The notes below the pieces were generated by a model. It ran no database searches. It had not been told where the DNA came from and was given only the letters and a program-made list of their open reading frames with translations. Below are positions 8,270-18,530 of a DNA stretch of 64,000 nt, piece by piece; the first letter of the stretch is position 1, and each line of letters starts with the position of its first letter. Source of the DNA: Gammaproteobacteria bacterium MFB021 (GTDB lineage: Bacteria > Pseudomonadota > Gammaproteobacteria > Pseudomonadales > Halomonadaceae). Position numbers and translations under genes: made by a program. The stretch covers positions 1 through 64,000 of the forward strand of contig JNVT01000071.1 in NCBI GenBank assembly GCA_000737985.1, written 5' to 3'.

Positions 8270-8680
8270 ATGTCGATGTTCAGTGTTTTCGAAATTTCAG
8301 GCTCGGCGCTGACGGCCAACTCCCAGCGCATGAACGTGACGGCCAGCAACCTGGCCAACGCCGACAGCGTGGCCGGGCCCGACGGCAAGCCTTATCACGC
8401 ACGGCAGGTGATGTTCCAGGCGCTGGGGCAGGACGGCCGCGGCCCGGGTGGGGTGCGCGTCGACCGCGTGGTGGAAGACACCACGACGCCATTGCGCAAG
8501 GAGTATCGTCCTGGCAACCCGCTGGCGGACGATCAGGGCTACGTGTCCCTGCCCAATGTCGACCCCGTCAACGAGATGGTGGACATGATCTCGGCGTCGC
8601 GCTCCTACCAGGCCAACGTCGAGGTGATGAATACCGCCAAGACGTTGATGACCAAGACCTTAACCATCGGCGAAGGCTGA
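8270..8680 (+). CDS. flgC: Flagellar basal-body rod protein FlgC
   Basis: 136 residues. N-terminal [18 protein letters not shown] and C-terminal [20 protein letters not shown] are the paired helices of rod/hook proteins. It begins four bases after the flgB stop, with little visible Shine-Dalgarno, suggesting translational coupling. Proximal rod component. Confidence 0.97.
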   Translation: MSMFSVFEISGSALTANSQRMNVTASNLANADSVAGPDGKPYHARQVMFQALGQDGRGPGGVRVDRVVEDTTTPLRKEYRPGNPLADDQGYVSLPNVDPVNEMVDMISASRSYQANVEVMNTAKTLMTKTLTIGEG

Positions 8681-8746
8681 GCCCAAGGCCCAGCTTGAGG
8701 TAGTCACGGTCTCCACAGCCGAGATCGGACGCCAAGGAGAAACGGT

Positions 8747-9451
8747 ATGTCCAGTCCAGTCATCGGCGGCAGCACGCTCGCCAATATCAATGGCACCGCG
8801 TCCCCGAGCAAGGCGACCGGCACCAGTTCCGGCAGCGAGCTCAATGATCGCTTCATGACGCTTCTGGTCACGCAGTTGAAGAATCAGGACCCGACCAATC
8901 CAATGGACAACTCGCAGATGACCGCGCAGTTGGCCCAGATCAACACGGTCAGCGGTATCAACAAGCTCAACGATAGCCTGCAGGCGATCACCGAGCAGAT
9001 CGATGCCGGCAAGGCGCTGCAGGCGACCGCGCTGATCGGCAAGGGCGTCATGGTGCCCGGCGATCGGATTCTGGTCGGCAATGCCGATACCATCACGGGT
9101 GCCGTGGCCACCACGCCGGTCGGCGTCGATCTGGATCGCGCGGTCGGCGATCTACAGGTCTCCATCAAGGGCGCCAACGGGCAGGTGGTGCGTTCGTTCT
9201 CGACCGGCGCGCTGGATGCCGGCGTGCATAGCTTTACCTGGGACGGCAAGCTCGAGGATGGCTCCGCGGCCGCCAGCGACAGCACCTATACGGTGGAGAT
9301 GAAAGTGTTGGATGGCGACAGCAGCACATCGCCCAAGGTTCTCAACTACGCCCTCGTCAACGGTGTGATGCAGGGTGACGACGGCGTGAAGCTGGACCTC
9401 GGTTTCAACCGCAGTCCGGTGACGCTGGGCGAAGTTCGTCAGATTCTCTGA
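8747..9451 (+). CDS. flgD: Hook-cap (hook assembly scaffold) protein FlgD
   Basis: 234 residues. The N-terminal FlgD motif LNDRFMTLLVTQLKNQDPTN and PMDNSQMTAQLAQINTVSGI are followed by the FlgD Tudor/FNIII core (VHSFTWDGKLEDGSAA). It caps the growing hook and is removed afterwards. AAGGAGA precedes the start. Confidence 0.97.
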   Translation: MSSPVIGGSTLANINGTASPSKATGTSSGSELNDRFMTLLVTQLKNQDPTNPMDNSQMTAQLAQINTVSGINKLNDSLQAITEQIDAGKALQATALIGKGVMVPGDRILVGNADTITGAVATTPVGVDLDRAVGDLQVSIKGANGQVVRSFSTGALDAGVHSFTWDGKLEDGSAAASDSTYTVEMKVLDGDSSTSPKVLNYALVNGVMQGDDGVKLDLGFNRSPVTLGEVRQIL

Positions 9452-9537
9452 CCGGCGACGCCAGCACGCTTTTCTCGATACGCACCTCGATCGCCATCCC
9501 GGCGATCGGCCCGCAACGCTAACGCAGGGAATCGAAC

Positions 9538-10755
9538 ATGGGCTTTTCACAAGCGCTCAGCGGCATGAACGCGGCGTCGCAGCAGCTCGACGCCATCGGC
9601 AACAACATTGCCAACTCCCAGACCAAGGGCTTCAAGAGCTCTACGGTGCAGTTCGCCGACGTCTACGCCAGCAGCAGGATCGGTCTGGGGACCAGCGTGG
9701 CCGGTGTGCTGCAGGACTTCGGCAACGGTACGCTGGAGACCACTAACCGCAACCTCGACCTGGGGATCAGCGGCGACGGCTTTTTCCGCTTCCAGCAGGG
9801 CAATCAGGTCGGCTATTCGCGTAACGGACAGCTGACGATGACCACCGAAGGCTATCTGGCCAATGCCCAGGGCGGTACGCTGATGGGCTACAACGTGCGC
9901 AACTTCAACGATCCCAACGTTGCCGCGACCCTGCCGACCGGCGGCCAGCCGGAAGTGATCCAGATCCCTAGTGGTTCGATCACCGCCAAGGCGACCGCCA
10001 ATGCCTCCGCCGCCATCGATCTCGATGCCAGTGGTGACACCATCACCGCCAACTTCGATGCCAACAATCCGGACACCTTCAACTACAGCACCTCGACCAC
10101 GGTTTATGACTCGCTGGGCGTGTCGCACAACTTGCAGCTCTACTTCACCAAGACTGGCGAGAACCAGTGGCGTGTGAACTCTCAGGTGGCACTGGATGAT
10201 GGCACTGTCGCCAACGCCGGCACCGGTACCCTGAATTTCGATCCCAACGGCCGTCTGACCAACGACCCTTCGACCCTGGCCCTGGGCTTCGACCCCAACA
10301 ACGGCGCCAACAATCTGGCGTTCGACTTCGACTTCAAGGGGTCGAGTCAGACCGAGCAATCCTACGCGATCAATTCGCCCAACCAGGATGGCTATGCCGC
10401 CGGCCAGCTGGTCGGGGTGAGTATCGACAAGGATGGCACCGTCCGCGGCAGCTACTCCAACGACCAGAGCGTTGCCCTGGGTCGGGTGGTGCTCTCGGAC
10501 TTTGCCAACGTCGAGGGGCTCAAGCCGATCGGTGACAACCTGTGGCAGGAGACGACCGCTTCCGGTCAGGCCGTGGTGGGTGTGGCTGGCACCGGCTCTT
10601 TTGGTGCCCTGCAGTCGGGCACGCTGGAGGCCTCCAACGTCGACCTGAGCAAGGAACTGGTCGACCTGATCATCGCCCAGCGCAACTTCCAGGCCAACTC
10701 CAACACCATCAAGACGCAGGATCAGGTGCTGCAGACCGTCGTCAACCTGCGTTGA
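9538..10755 (+). CDS. flgE: Flagellar hook protein FlgE
   Basis: 405 residues. N-terminal MGFSQALSGMNAASQQLDAI with GNNIANSQTKGFKSS, and C-terminal ASNVDLSKELVDLIIAQRNF with NTIKTQDQVLQTVVNL, are the D0 helices of hook proteins. The middle, rich in Asp/Asn/Ser/Thr, forms the exposed hook domains. A weak AGGGA lies upstream. Confidence 0.98.
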   Translation: MGFSQALSGMNAASQQLDAIGNNIANSQTKGFKSSTVQFADVYASSRIGLGTSVAGVLQDFGNGTLETTNRNLDLGISGDGFFRFQQGNQVGYSRNGQLTMTTEGYLANAQGGTLMGYNVRNFNDPNVAATLPTGGQPEVIQIPSGSITAKATANASAAIDLDASGDTITANFDANNPDTFNYSTSTTVYDSLGVSHNLQLYFTKTGENQWRVNSQVALDDGTVANAGTGTLNFDPNGRLTNDPSTLALGFDPNNGANNLAFDFDFKGSSQTEQSYAINSPNQDGYAAGQLVGVSIDKDGTVRGSYSNDQSVALGRVVLSDFANVEGLKPIGDNLWQETTASGQAVVGVAGTGSFGALQSGTLEASNVDLSKELVDLIIAQRNFQANSNTIKTQDQVLQTVVNLR

Positions 10756-10827
10756 TATCAGCACCCAGCCGGCTGATCGCTGCGCGCCTGAGCGTGCAGT
10801 GACGCCGGCCCTGCCGAGGGCCTCAAG

Positions 10828-11592
10828 ATGGACCGAATTCTCTACACTGCCGGCGGTGGTGCCAGCCAGACCATGGCGCAGCAGGCGGTGGTCAACAACA
10901 ACCTGGCCAACGTGTCGACCCCGGGTTTCCGCGGCGAGCTGATGGCGATGCGCGCCGTCCCGATCGAAGGCGAGTCGCGTCTGCCCACACGTGTCGCGTC
11001 GATGATGACCACGCCGGGGTCCGACTTCACCCAAGGTAACATCAGTACCACCGGTCGCAGTCTGGATGTCGCGTTACAGGGCGATGCCTGGCTGGCGGTG
11101 CAGCCGCCCGATGGCGGAGAGGCCTACACCCGGCGCGGTGACCTTCAGGTCGATGCCACCGGGCTCTTGACCTCGCTCGGCAACCCGGTAATGGGCGACA
11201 ACGGTCAGGCCATCGTGATCCCGGTCGGCGCCGATGTCACCATCGGCGCGGACGGCTCGATCAGCGTGCTCGAGCCGGGCCAGAATCCTGACTCCATCGC
11301 CCCGCTGGCCAAGCTCAAGCTGGTGGCGCCGGGTAACGAGAATCTGGTCCGGGGTGAAGACGGCCTGTTCCGCATGACTCCGCCGCCGGGGCAGCAGAAC
11401 GCCAATCCGGTGCCGGCGGACGATACCCTGCGGGTGATTCCCGGTGCGCTCGAAGGCAGCAACGTGACGCCCACCGAGGCGATGATCTCGATGATCGACT
11501 CCTCCCGCCGCTACGACATGCACATGAAGATGATCGAGAGCGCGGACGAAAACGAGCAGCGTGCCAATAGCCTGCTGTCGCTGACCAGCTGA
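10828..11592 (+). CDS. flgF: Flagellar basal-body rod protein FlgF
   Basis: 254 residues. Starts [20 protein letters not shown], then [16 protein letters not shown], and ends with [20 protein letters not shown]; the size and order before flgG identify FlgF. Proximal rod subunit at the junction with the distal rod FlgG. Confidence 0.97.
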   Translation: MDRILYTAGGGASQTMAQQAVVNNNLANVSTPGFRGELMAMRAVPIEGESRLPTRVASMMTTPGSDFTQGNISTTGRSLDVALQGDAWLAVQPPDGGEAYTRRGDLQVDATGLLTSLGNPVMGDNGQAIVIPVGADVTIGADGSISVLEPGQNPDSIAPLAKLKLVAPGNENLVRGEDGLFRMTPPPGQQNANPVPADDTLRVIPGALEGSNVTPTEAMISMIDSSRRYDMHMKMIESADENEQRANSLLSLTS

Positions 11593-11632
11593 GCCCGCCT
11601 GGTGCCGAGCTCACGACTATGAGAATGCCATC

Positions 11633-12415
11633 ATGATCAAATCACTCTGGACCGCCAAGACCGGCCTGGAAGCACAGCAGGTCAAGCTGGACGTCATTTC
11701 CAACAACCTGGCCAACGTCTCGACCAACGGCTTCAAGCGCTCGCGCGCGGTGTTCGAGGATCTGCTCTATCAGAACGTGCGTCAGCCTGGCGCTCAGTCG
11801 TCGGTCGTCGACACGCTGCCCTCCGGCATGCAGGTGGGTACCGGGGTGCGTCCGGTGGCCACCGAGCGTCTGCACACCCAGGGTGGGCTGCAGAACACCG
11901 AAAACTCGCGCGATCTGGCAATCAACGGCAAGGGTTTCTTCGCCGTACAGATGCCCGACGGTACCACCGGCTATACCCGTGACGGCAGCTTTCAGGTCGA
12001 CCAGAACGGCCAGTTGGTAACCGCCGGCGGCTATCCGGTCGACCCGCCGATCACCATTCCGCAGAACGCGCTGTCGATCACCGTGGCTCAGGATGGCACG
12101 GTCTCGGTCACTCAGCCCGGGACCTCGCAGAGCAATCAGGTGGGGCAGATCATGGTCTCCACCTTCATCAACCCGACCGGTCTGCAGAGCATCGGCCAGA
12201 ACCTCTATCTCGAGACCGATGCGTCGGGGCCGAGCACCAGCCTGACTCCGGGCCTGCAAGGCGCCGGTACGGTCTATCAGGGCTACGTGGAGACCTCCAA
12301 TGTCAACGTGGTCGAGGAGATGGTCAGCATGATCGAGACCCAGCGCGCCTATGAGATCAACAGCAAGGCCGTAGAGACCTCCGATCAGATGCTCGCGCGT
12401 CTGAGCCAGCTGTAA
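11633..12415 (+). CDS. flgG: Flagellar distal rod protein FlgG
   Basis: 260 residues, the usual FlgG length. Opens [20 protein letters not shown] with [20 protein letters not shown] and [14 protein letters not shown], a FlgG hallmark, and closes with [20 protein letters not shown]. Builds the distal rod through the P and L rings. Confidence 0.98.
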   Translation: MIKSLWTAKTGLEAQQVKLDVISNNLANVSTNGFKRSRAVFEDLLYQNVRQPGAQSSVVDTLPSGMQVGTGVRPVATERLHTQGGLQNTENSRDLAINGKGFFAVQMPDGTTGYTRDGSFQVDQNGQLVTAGGYPVDPPITIPQNALSITVAQDGTVSVTQPGTSQSNQVGQIMVSTFINPTGLQSIGQNLYLETDASGPSTSLTPGLQGAGTVYQGYVETSNVNVVEEMVSMIETQRAYEINSKAVETSDQMLARLSQL

Positions 12416-12431
12416 CCGAGGCCAAGCACTC

Positions 12432-13145
12432 ATGGGATCTTTGCTGTTGCGCACCTGGCGGCTGCTGACCAAGGGTGGCTTTCGCAGCCACCGTATCGTG
12501 CTGCTCTGCCTGCTCGTGGGCCTGAGCGGCTGCGCTCAGATACCGCGCCACTCGGTGGTCGAGAACTCATCGCCGGTCGAGATCCCCTCGACGCCGCCGT
12601 CTCAGGCCAACGGCTCGATCTATCAGGCGCGCTTCGGCTTCCAGCCGCTGTTCGAGGATCGGCGCCCGCGTCAGGTCGGCGACATCATCACCATCGTGCT
12701 CGACGAGCAGGTGAGCGCGAGCAAGAGCTCTGCGGCCCAAGCCTCGCGCGACGGCACCATCGGCCTGACCGTCAACCAGGTGCCCAGCCCGCTTAGCGTG
12801 CTCGAGGACTACGGTACCGATGTCGAGGGCAGCAATGTCTTCAACGGATCGGGAGGCGCCAACGCCAACAATACCTTTACCGGCACCATCACGGTGACGG
12901 TCTACGATCTGCTCGCCAACGGTAATCTCAAGGTGCGGGGCGAGAAGCAGATCGCGATCAATCAGGGCACCGAGTACATCCGCTTCTCCGGGGTGGTCAA
13001 CCCGCGCTCGATCAGCGGCTCCAACACCGTGCAGTCGACTCAGGTCGCTGATGCCCGTATCGAGTATGTCGGCGACGGCTATATCAACGAGGCGCAGACC
13101 ATGGGTTGGTTGCAGCGTTTCTTCCTCAATATCGCGCCGTTCTGA
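12432..13145 (+). CDS. flgH: Flagellar L-ring protein FlgH (lipoprotein)
   Basis: 237 residues. A basic, hydrophobic leader ends in the lipobox LSGC (Cys at about 36), so the protein is lipidated in the outer membrane. The FlgH core has [19 protein letters not shown], the beta region [20 protein letters not shown] and the ending [18 protein letters not shown]. Its stop overlaps the flgI start (TGATG). Confidence 0.97.
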   Translation: MGSLLLRTWRLLTKGGFRSHRIVLLCLLVGLSGCAQIPRHSVVENSSPVEIPSTPPSQANGSIYQARFGFQPLFEDRRPRQVGDIITIVLDEQVSASKSSAAQASRDGTIGLTVNQVPSPLSVLEDYGTDVEGSNVFNGSGGANANNTFTGTITVTVYDLLANGNLKVRGEKQIAINQGTEYIRFSGVVNPRSISGSNTVQSTQVADARIEYVGDGYINEAQTMGWLQRFFLNIAPF

Positions 13146-14278
13146 TGCTTATGACACTGCTATCCCGCTGCCGCACTCGTCTTTCTCGCTGGCTGCTTTT
13201 CGCTGCGACCTTGGCAACCACTGCCGGTGTCCAGGCCCAGCCGATCCAGGACCTGGCCAACTTCGCCGGCGTGCGCGATAACCCGCTGGTGGGCTACGGC
13301 CTGGTGGTGGGCCTCGATGGCACCGGTGACCAGACCACCCAGGCACCGTTCACCGGACAGAGTATCGTCAACCTGCTGTCGCAGCTCGGTGTGACCGTTC
13401 CGGCCGGCACCAACATGCAGCTGCGCAACGTGGCGGCGGTCATGGTGACCGCCCAGTTACCGCCGTTCTCGCGCCAGGGGCAGGAGATCGATGTCACCGT
13501 CTCCTCGGTGGGCAACGCCAACAGCCTGCGCGGCGGTACCCTGTTGATGACCCCGCTGAAAGGGGCCGACGGTCGTGTCTACGCCTTGGCCCAGGGCAAC
13601 GTCTACGTCGGTGGCGTCGGCGCCCAGGCCGGAGGCAGCAGCGTGGCGATCAACCACCAGGCAGCGGGGCGCATCCCGGGTGGCGGTCTCGTCGAGCAGG
13701 AGGTGCCTGTGCGTCTGGGGGCCGCCGATGGTTCTCTAGACATGTTCCTCAAGCGCTCCGATTTCGAGAATGCGCGACGCGTGGTGACAGCGATCAATCA
13801 GGAGTTCGGCGCGCCGGTCGCCGCCGCTCTGGATGGCCGCACCGTGCGCCTTCAGTTGCCGGCGGACCCCAATGCCCGGGTCAACTTCCTGGCGCGGGTT
13901 CAGGGGGTCGATGTGACCGCCGATCGCGGGCCGGCCAAAGTGATCGTCAACTCGCGCACTGGCTCGGTGGTGCTGTCGGATACGGTAACGCTCAATCGGG
14001 CGGCGGTTGCCCACGGCAATCTCTCGGTGGTGATCGACTCCAACCCGCAGGTGAGCCAGCCCAATGCGCTCTCCGGTGGCACCACGGCGATCGTACCCAA
14101 CGCCAACATCAACGTGCAGCAGGAGGGCGGTGCGTTGCAGATGGTCCAGACCAGTGCCGACCTGATGGACGTGGTCAATGCGCTGAATGCGCTGGGTGCC
14201 TCGCCCCAGGATCTGATGTCGATCCTGCAGGCGCTCAAGGCGGCCGGCTCGCTGAACGCCGAACTGGAGATCATCTGA
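13145..14278 (+). CDS. flgI: Flagellar P-ring protein FlgI
   Basis: 377 residues from the ATG that overlaps the flgH stop. The signal peptide ends TAGVQAQPIQ. Family blocks ANFAGVRDNPLVGYGLVVGL, GQEIDVTVSSVGNANSLRGG and MQLRNVAAVMVTAQLPPFSR are all present. Forms the peptidoglycan-associated P ring with help from FlgA. A frame reaching back to 13106 adds residues inside flgH and was rejected. Confidence 0.97.
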   Translation: MLMTLLSRCRTRLSRWLLFAATLATTAGVQAQPIQDLANFAGVRDNPLVGYGLVVGLDGTGDQTTQAPFTGQSIVNLLSQLGVTVPAGTNMQLRNVAAVMVTAQLPPFSRQGQEIDVTVSSVGNANSLRGGTLLMTPLKGADGRVYALAQGNVYVGGVGAQAGGSSVAINHQAAGRIPGGGLVEQEVPVRLGAADGSLDMFLKRSDFENARRVVTAINQEFGAPVAAALDGRTVRLQLPADPNARVNFLARVQGVDVTADRGPAKVIVNSRTGSVVLSDTVTLNRAAVAHGNLSVVIDSNPQVSQPNALSGGTTAIVPNANINVQQEGGALQMVQTSADLMDVVNALNALGASPQDLMSILQALKAAGSLNAELEII

Positions 14279-15327
14279 TGACCGGTAACGACCTCTCGTC
14301 GCAGTTCGCGCTGGATGTCCAGGGCATCCAGAAGCTCAAGTACAGCGCTGGGCATTCGCCTCAAGGCAGTCTGAAGGAGGCCGCCAAGCAGTTCGAAGCG
14401 GTGTTCCTGCAGATGATGCTCAAGAGCATGCGCGCAGCCACCCCCAAGTCGGATCTACTGCACAGTCAGCAGGGCGATATGTTGCAGTCGATGCAGGACC
14501 AGCAGTGGGCCCAGCAGCTGGCCGGCAAGGGCTTCGGTCTGGCCGAGCAGCTGGTGACGCAGCTCGAGGGCAGCGGCCTGCCCGGCACCCAGCCGGCCCG
14601 CCCGCAGCAGGAGGATATCGGCAAGCTGATCGCCGGCATCCCGCGCGGTATTCCCACCCCCTTGACGAACGCGCTGCGCTCGCCGTCGACGACGCCGGCG
14701 GCAGATGATGAGGCGCCCGGAACGGCCACGGACCAGCTTGCAACGTCGGCGGCCAGTCTTGCCGGCGCGGCGACTCAGTTTGCCGGACGTGCCGCGCATG
14801 TTGCCGACTTCCTCGCCAAACTGGCGGCACCGGCCAAGCGCGCCGAGCAGGCTTCCGGGGTGCCCGCCGAGCTGATTCTCGCCCAGGCTGCGCTGGAGAC
14901 GGGCTGGGGCAAGCGGGAGATTCCCACGGAATCCGGCGACAACAGTCATAACCTGTTCGGGATCAAGGCGGGCAGCGCCTGGCAGGGCAAGACCACCGAT
15001 ATCGCCACCACCGAGTACGTCAATGGCCGGCCGATCCAGACCGTGGATCGCTTCCGCGTCTACGACTCCTACGCCGATGCCTTTGCCGACTACGCGGCAT
15101 TGATCGGGGACAACCCGCGCTATAGCAACGTGGTCGCCGCCTCATCGCCGCAACAGGCAGCTCACGCCATCCAGCGGGCCGGCTACGCCACCGATCCCAA
15201 CTATGCCGACAAACTCAATCGGATCATCGGCCAGTTGGGCGATCTGGCGTCGGTATCCGCCGAGCCGACCCTCGCAGCGGTCTCAGATCCCTACTCACTG
15301 GCACGGGCACCGACCACGCTGTTCTGA
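14278..15327 (+). CDS. flgJ: Rod-capping muramidase FlgJ
   Basis: 349 residues, bifunctional. The N-terminal rod-scaffold domain has KEAAKQFEAVFLQMMLKSMR. A linker rich in Ala/Pro/Thr (about 110-195) leads to a C-terminal glucosaminidase domain (AELILAQAALETGWGKREIP, then NLFGIKAGSAW and FRVYDSYADAFADYAALI), with the catalytic Glu in LAQAALETGW. It cuts peptidoglycan so the rod can pass. Its start overlaps the flgI stop (TGATG). Confidence 0.97.
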   Translation: MTGNDLSSQFALDVQGIQKLKYSAGHSPQGSLKEAAKQFEAVFLQMMLKSMRAATPKSDLLHSQQGDMLQSMQDQQWAQQLAGKGFGLAEQLVTQLEGSGLPGTQPARPQQEDIGKLIAGIPRGIPTPLTNALRSPSTTPAADDEAPGTATDQLATSAASLAGAATQFAGRAAHVADFLAKLAAPAKRAEQASGVPAELILAQAALETGWGKREIPTESGDNSHNLFGIKAGSAWQGKTTDIATTEYVNGRPIQTVDRFRVYDSYADAFADYAALIGDNPRYSNVVAASSPQQAAHAIQRAGYATDPNYADKLNRIIGQLGDLASVSAEPTLAAVSDPYSLARAPTTLF

Positions 15328-15396
15328 TCTCGATGCCGGGCGCCCGGTGACAGCAGGACCGATTACAAAACATTGCGAAATCAACGGCCGTAATGT

Positions 15397-15423
15397 TAAA
15401 GCGCGTTGCCATGGCGCCGATAA
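15397..15423 (+). promoter_or_regulatory. Sigma-28 promoter of flgKL
   Basis: TAAAGCGC, 11 bases, GCCGATAA: perfect -10, TAAAG core of the -35 and exact spacing, 57-83 bases before flgK. It gives the hook-filament junction genes a late promoter inside the flg operon. Confidence 0.92.
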
Positions 15424-15479
15424 AGGTCTCAACGTGATTGCAACTCGCCATCTGACATGGCGTCTGACAGGGATTCGAC

Positions 15480-17111
15480 ATGAGCCTGTTCTCGATTGGA
15501 TTGAGTGGTCTGGGGGCGGCGCAGTCCGCGCTCTCCACCACCAGTAACAACATCACCAACGTCTACACCGATGGCTACAATCGCCAGCTGGTTCAGCTCG
15601 GCGAGAATGCCAGCAGCGGTGAAATGGGCACCGGTGTCAAAGTGAGCGGCGTTCAGCGCCAGTACAACGCCTACATCACGGGGCAGCTCAATCAGGCCAA
15701 CAGCCGCGAGACAGCGCTCGAGACCTACCAGCAGCAGATCAACCAGGTCGATGACCTGCTGGCGGACGGCGACTCCGGGCTCACGACGCTGATGCAGAAG
15801 TTCTTCTCCAGCCTCGAGGATCTCTCTGGCTCGCCGTCGGATGCCGCGGCGCGTGAGGGCGTGCTGGGGACGGCGCAGAGCATGGTGGCGCAGTTCCGCG
15901 CCTTCGATACCTATCTCCAGGACATGCGCGACGGCGTCAATGGCCAGATCGGCAGTGTCGTCTCCCAGGTCAACGATCTCAGCGGCCAGGTCGCCGATCT
16001 CAACAAGCAGATCACCCTGGCACGGGCCAAGACCGGTGAAGAGCCCAATGCGCTGCTCGACCAGCGCGATAAGCTGGTCGGGGATCTGAGCAAGCTGGTG
16101 GATGTCGACGTGACCATCCAGGACGGCTCCACCTACCAGGTATCGCTCTCCAATGGCCTGCCGCTGGTGGCAGGCAACAAGAGCTATCAGCTGCGCGCCA
16201 TCGCCGGCGAAGAGGACAGCGCCAATCAGGCGATCGGCTACCGCAACGCCACCGGCGGTGTGCGTCAGCTCAATGCCTCGGTGATTCAGGGCGGTGAACT
16301 CGGCGGTCTTCTGCGCTTCCGTGACGATACCCTGGACGGGGCGCAGAACAAGCTGGGGCAGTTGGCTGCCAGCCTGGCGGGCAGCTTCAATGCGGTGCAG
16401 GAGCAGGGTTTCGATCTCGAGGGTGAGCCGGGCGAGAAGTTCTTCTCCATTGGTTCGCCAAGTGCCCAGGCCAATACGCGAAACGCTTCCAACGTCACTC
16501 TGAGTGCCAGCTACAGCGATGCTACGCCGTTGAGCGCCGACGACTACCGGCTCACCTATCAGAGCGCCAGCGATGACTACCAGCTGCAGAACCTGACCAG
16601 CGGTGAGACCTCGACCGTCGCGACCAATGCGGACGGCGATCTGGTCTTCGGTGGCGTCTCGGTGACGCCCAGCGGTACGCCAGCCGATGGCGATACCTTC
16701 CTGGTGCAGCCGACGCGCAATGCCGCGGCGGGCTTCGACATCGCCTTCACCGATACCAGCCGGTTTGCCGCGGCGGCCAGCGCCAACGGCGGCAGTGGGG
16801 ATAACGGCAACGCGCTCAAGCTGCTCGATCTGCAGAACCAGAAGCAGGTGGGCGGGCAGGCCACGTTCAGCGGCGCCTACGCGGCGCTGGTCAGCGACGT
16901 CGGCAACCAGTCGGCGATCGTCAACGCCAACCTCACCACTCAGCAGGGGCTGGCGGATCAGCTCTACAGCTACCAGCAGGCTGATTCCGGGGTCAACCTG
17001 GACGAGGAGTACGCCAACCTGCTGCGCTATCAGCAGTACTACACCGCCAACGCCAAGATTATCGATGCCGGCACCTCGGTGCTCGACACGATCCTCGGCC
17101 TGAGAAGCTAA
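15480..17111 (+). CDS. flgK: Hook-associated protein 1, FlgK
   Basis: 543 residues. N-terminal MSLFSIGLSGLGAAQSALST with NNITNVYTDGYNRQ and C-terminal SGVNLDEEYANLLRYQQYYT with AKIIDAGTSVLDTILGL are the FlgK D0/D1 helices. AGGGA lies upstream. Joins the hook to FlgL and is carried to export by FlgN. Confidence 0.97.
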   Translation: MSLFSIGLSGLGAAQSALSTTSNNITNVYTDGYNRQLVQLGENASSGEMGTGVKVSGVQRQYNAYITGQLNQANSRETALETYQQQINQVDDLLADGDSGLTTLMQKFFSSLEDLSGSPSDAAAREGVLGTAQSMVAQFRAFDTYLQDMRDGVNGQIGSVVSQVNDLSGQVADLNKQITLARAKTGEEPNALLDQRDKLVGDLSKLVDVDVTIQDGSTYQVSLSNGLPLVAGNKSYQLRAIAGEEDSANQAIGYRNATGGVRQLNASVIQGGELGGLLRFRDDTLDGAQNKLGQLAASLAGSFNAVQEQGFDLEGEPGEKFFSIGSPSAQANTRNASNVTLSASYSDATPLSADDYRLTYQSASDDYQLQNLTSGETSTVATNADGDLVFGGVSVTPSGTPADGDTFLVQPTRNAAAGFDIAFTDTSRFAAAASANGGSGDNGNALKLLDLQNQKQVGGQATFSGAYAALVSDVGNQSAIVNANLTTQQGLADQLYSYQQADSGVNLDEEYANLLRYQQYYTANAKIIDAGTSVLDTILGLRS

Positions 17112-17199
17112 GCCTTCGGCCTTCGCCTCCTCGGGAGAAGGCCGCGTACCGAATCGACCAAGCGCGTGCCCGCCGTGGGCACCCAGTCAGGAGAGTGTC

Positions 17200-18405
17200 A
17201 TGCGCGTCAGCACCGTTATCATGTTCGAGCGCAGCGTCAGCTCGATGAACCGGCAGCAAAGCCAGTTCATGGAGATCGGCGAGAAGATCGCCTCCGGCAA
17301 GCGCGTCGTGCGCCCCTCGGATGACCCCCAGGCGGCAGCGCGTGCGGTCGGCGTCTCGCAGTCGATGGCGACAAACAACCAGCAGTCAGACAGCCGCATC
17401 ACCGCGCGCAACGCGCTGAGCCAGGAAGAGAGTTCGCTCAACAGCGTGACCGATGCGCTGGTCCGGGCCAAGGAGCTGCTGGTGCAGGGCGGCAACGGTA
17501 CGCTGAACGATGCCGCCCGCCAGTCCATGGCCACCGAGCTGCGCGGCGTCTACGAGGCGCTGGTGGGGCAGGCCAATGCCACCGATGGCAGTGGCAACTA
17601 TCTCTTCGGCGGCTACAAGGATGGCGCGGCGCCCTTTGTCGAGACCAACGGGGGTGTCAGCTATCAGGGTGCCACCGAAGGACGCGAGCAGAAGGTCGGG
17701 CCGTCACGCCTGATGGCGGTGGGCAATACCGGTGACGAAGTGTTTCAGCGTGTGGCCACCGGGGCCGGCTATCTGGCCCGTCCAGGAGACGGCAATGACG
17801 GCTCGCTCACCTTCACCGGCCCCGAGACCATCGACAGCACGGCAGACGGCTATGGCAACACCTTCGACGTCACCTTCAGTGATAACGGTGATGGCACCTA
17901 CGATTACAACGTGAGCGGTGGTCCGGGCGGTAGCGGCACCTACGATGGCAAGAGCGGCGCGATTGAGATCGGTGGCGTACGTCTCAAGCTCGAGGGGCGC
18001 CCGGCGGACGGTGACACGCTCACCATGGGCCGCGCCCAGAATATGAACCCCGACGTCTTCGGCGCGCTCGAGAAGATGCTCGGTGTACTGGAGACACCGA
18101 TCGATTCCGATCAGGCGCAGGCGGCCTTCACCAATACGCTCTCTACGACCAGCCGCGAGATGGACAACGCGCTGGACAACGTGCTGACCGTACGCGCATC
18201 CGTCGGGGCACGTCTCAACGAGCTCGACGTGCTGGATACCGTGGGTAATGATCGCAATGTCGCCTATACCCAGACCAAGAGCGACCTGATCGATCTCGAC
18301 TACAACTCGGCGGTCTCCGAGTACGTGCTGCGTCAGGTCGGGCTGCAGGCGGCGCAGAAGTCGTTCATGAATCTCCAGGGTACCTCGCTGTTCGACCTGG
18401 TTTGA
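17200..18405 (+). CDS. flgL: Hook-associated protein 3, FlgL
   Basis: 401 residues. Opens MRVSTVIMFERSVSSMNRQQ with IASGKRVVRPSDDPQAAARA and closes NSAVSEYVLRQVGLQAAQKS, the flagellin-like helices of FlgL. AGGAGAG precedes the start. It is the adaptor on which filament grows; last gene of the plus-strand run, followed by a strong terminator. Confidence 0.97.
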   Translation: MRVSTVIMFERSVSSMNRQQSQFMEIGEKIASGKRVVRPSDDPQAAARAVGVSQSMATNNQQSDSRITARNALSQEESSLNSVTDALVRAKELLVQGGNGTLNDAARQSMATELRGVYEALVGQANATDGSGNYLFGGYKDGAAPFVETNGGVSYQGATEGREQKVGPSRLMAVGNTGDEVFQRVATGAGYLARPGDGNDGSLTFTGPETIDSTADGYGNTFDVTFSDNGDGTYDYNVSGGPGGSGTYDGKSGAIEIGGVRLKLEGRPADGDTLTMGRAQNMNPDVFGALEKMLGVLETPIDSDQAQAAFTNTLSTTSREMDNALDNVLTVRASVGARLNELDVLDTVGNDRNVAYTQTKSDLIDLDYNSAVSEYVLRQVGLQAAQKSFMNLQGTSLFDLV

Positions 18406-18418
18406 CGAACACCGAACA

Positions 18419-18465
18419 CGACGCCCGGCTGCGAAGTACTTCGCAGCCGGGCGTCGGCGTTTTCG
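18419..18465 (+). terminator. Terminator after flgL
   Basis: A perfect 38-base palindrome (18419-18456, CGACGCCCGGCTGCGAAGT and its complement) is followed by GCGTTTTCG. It lies between the convergent flgL and fliR ends and may also stop the fliF-R transcript. Confidence 0.85.
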
Positions 18466-18530
18466 ATCGACGTTGTCAAGTCAAGTCGTGCCGAAGTGGC
18501 TCAAGTAGCGCCGAAAGGGCGAAGGGGATC

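Noticed and set aside
9547-11034. 495-codon minus-strand frame over flgE/flgF
   Set aside because: Shadow of flgE and flgF; no recognisable family.
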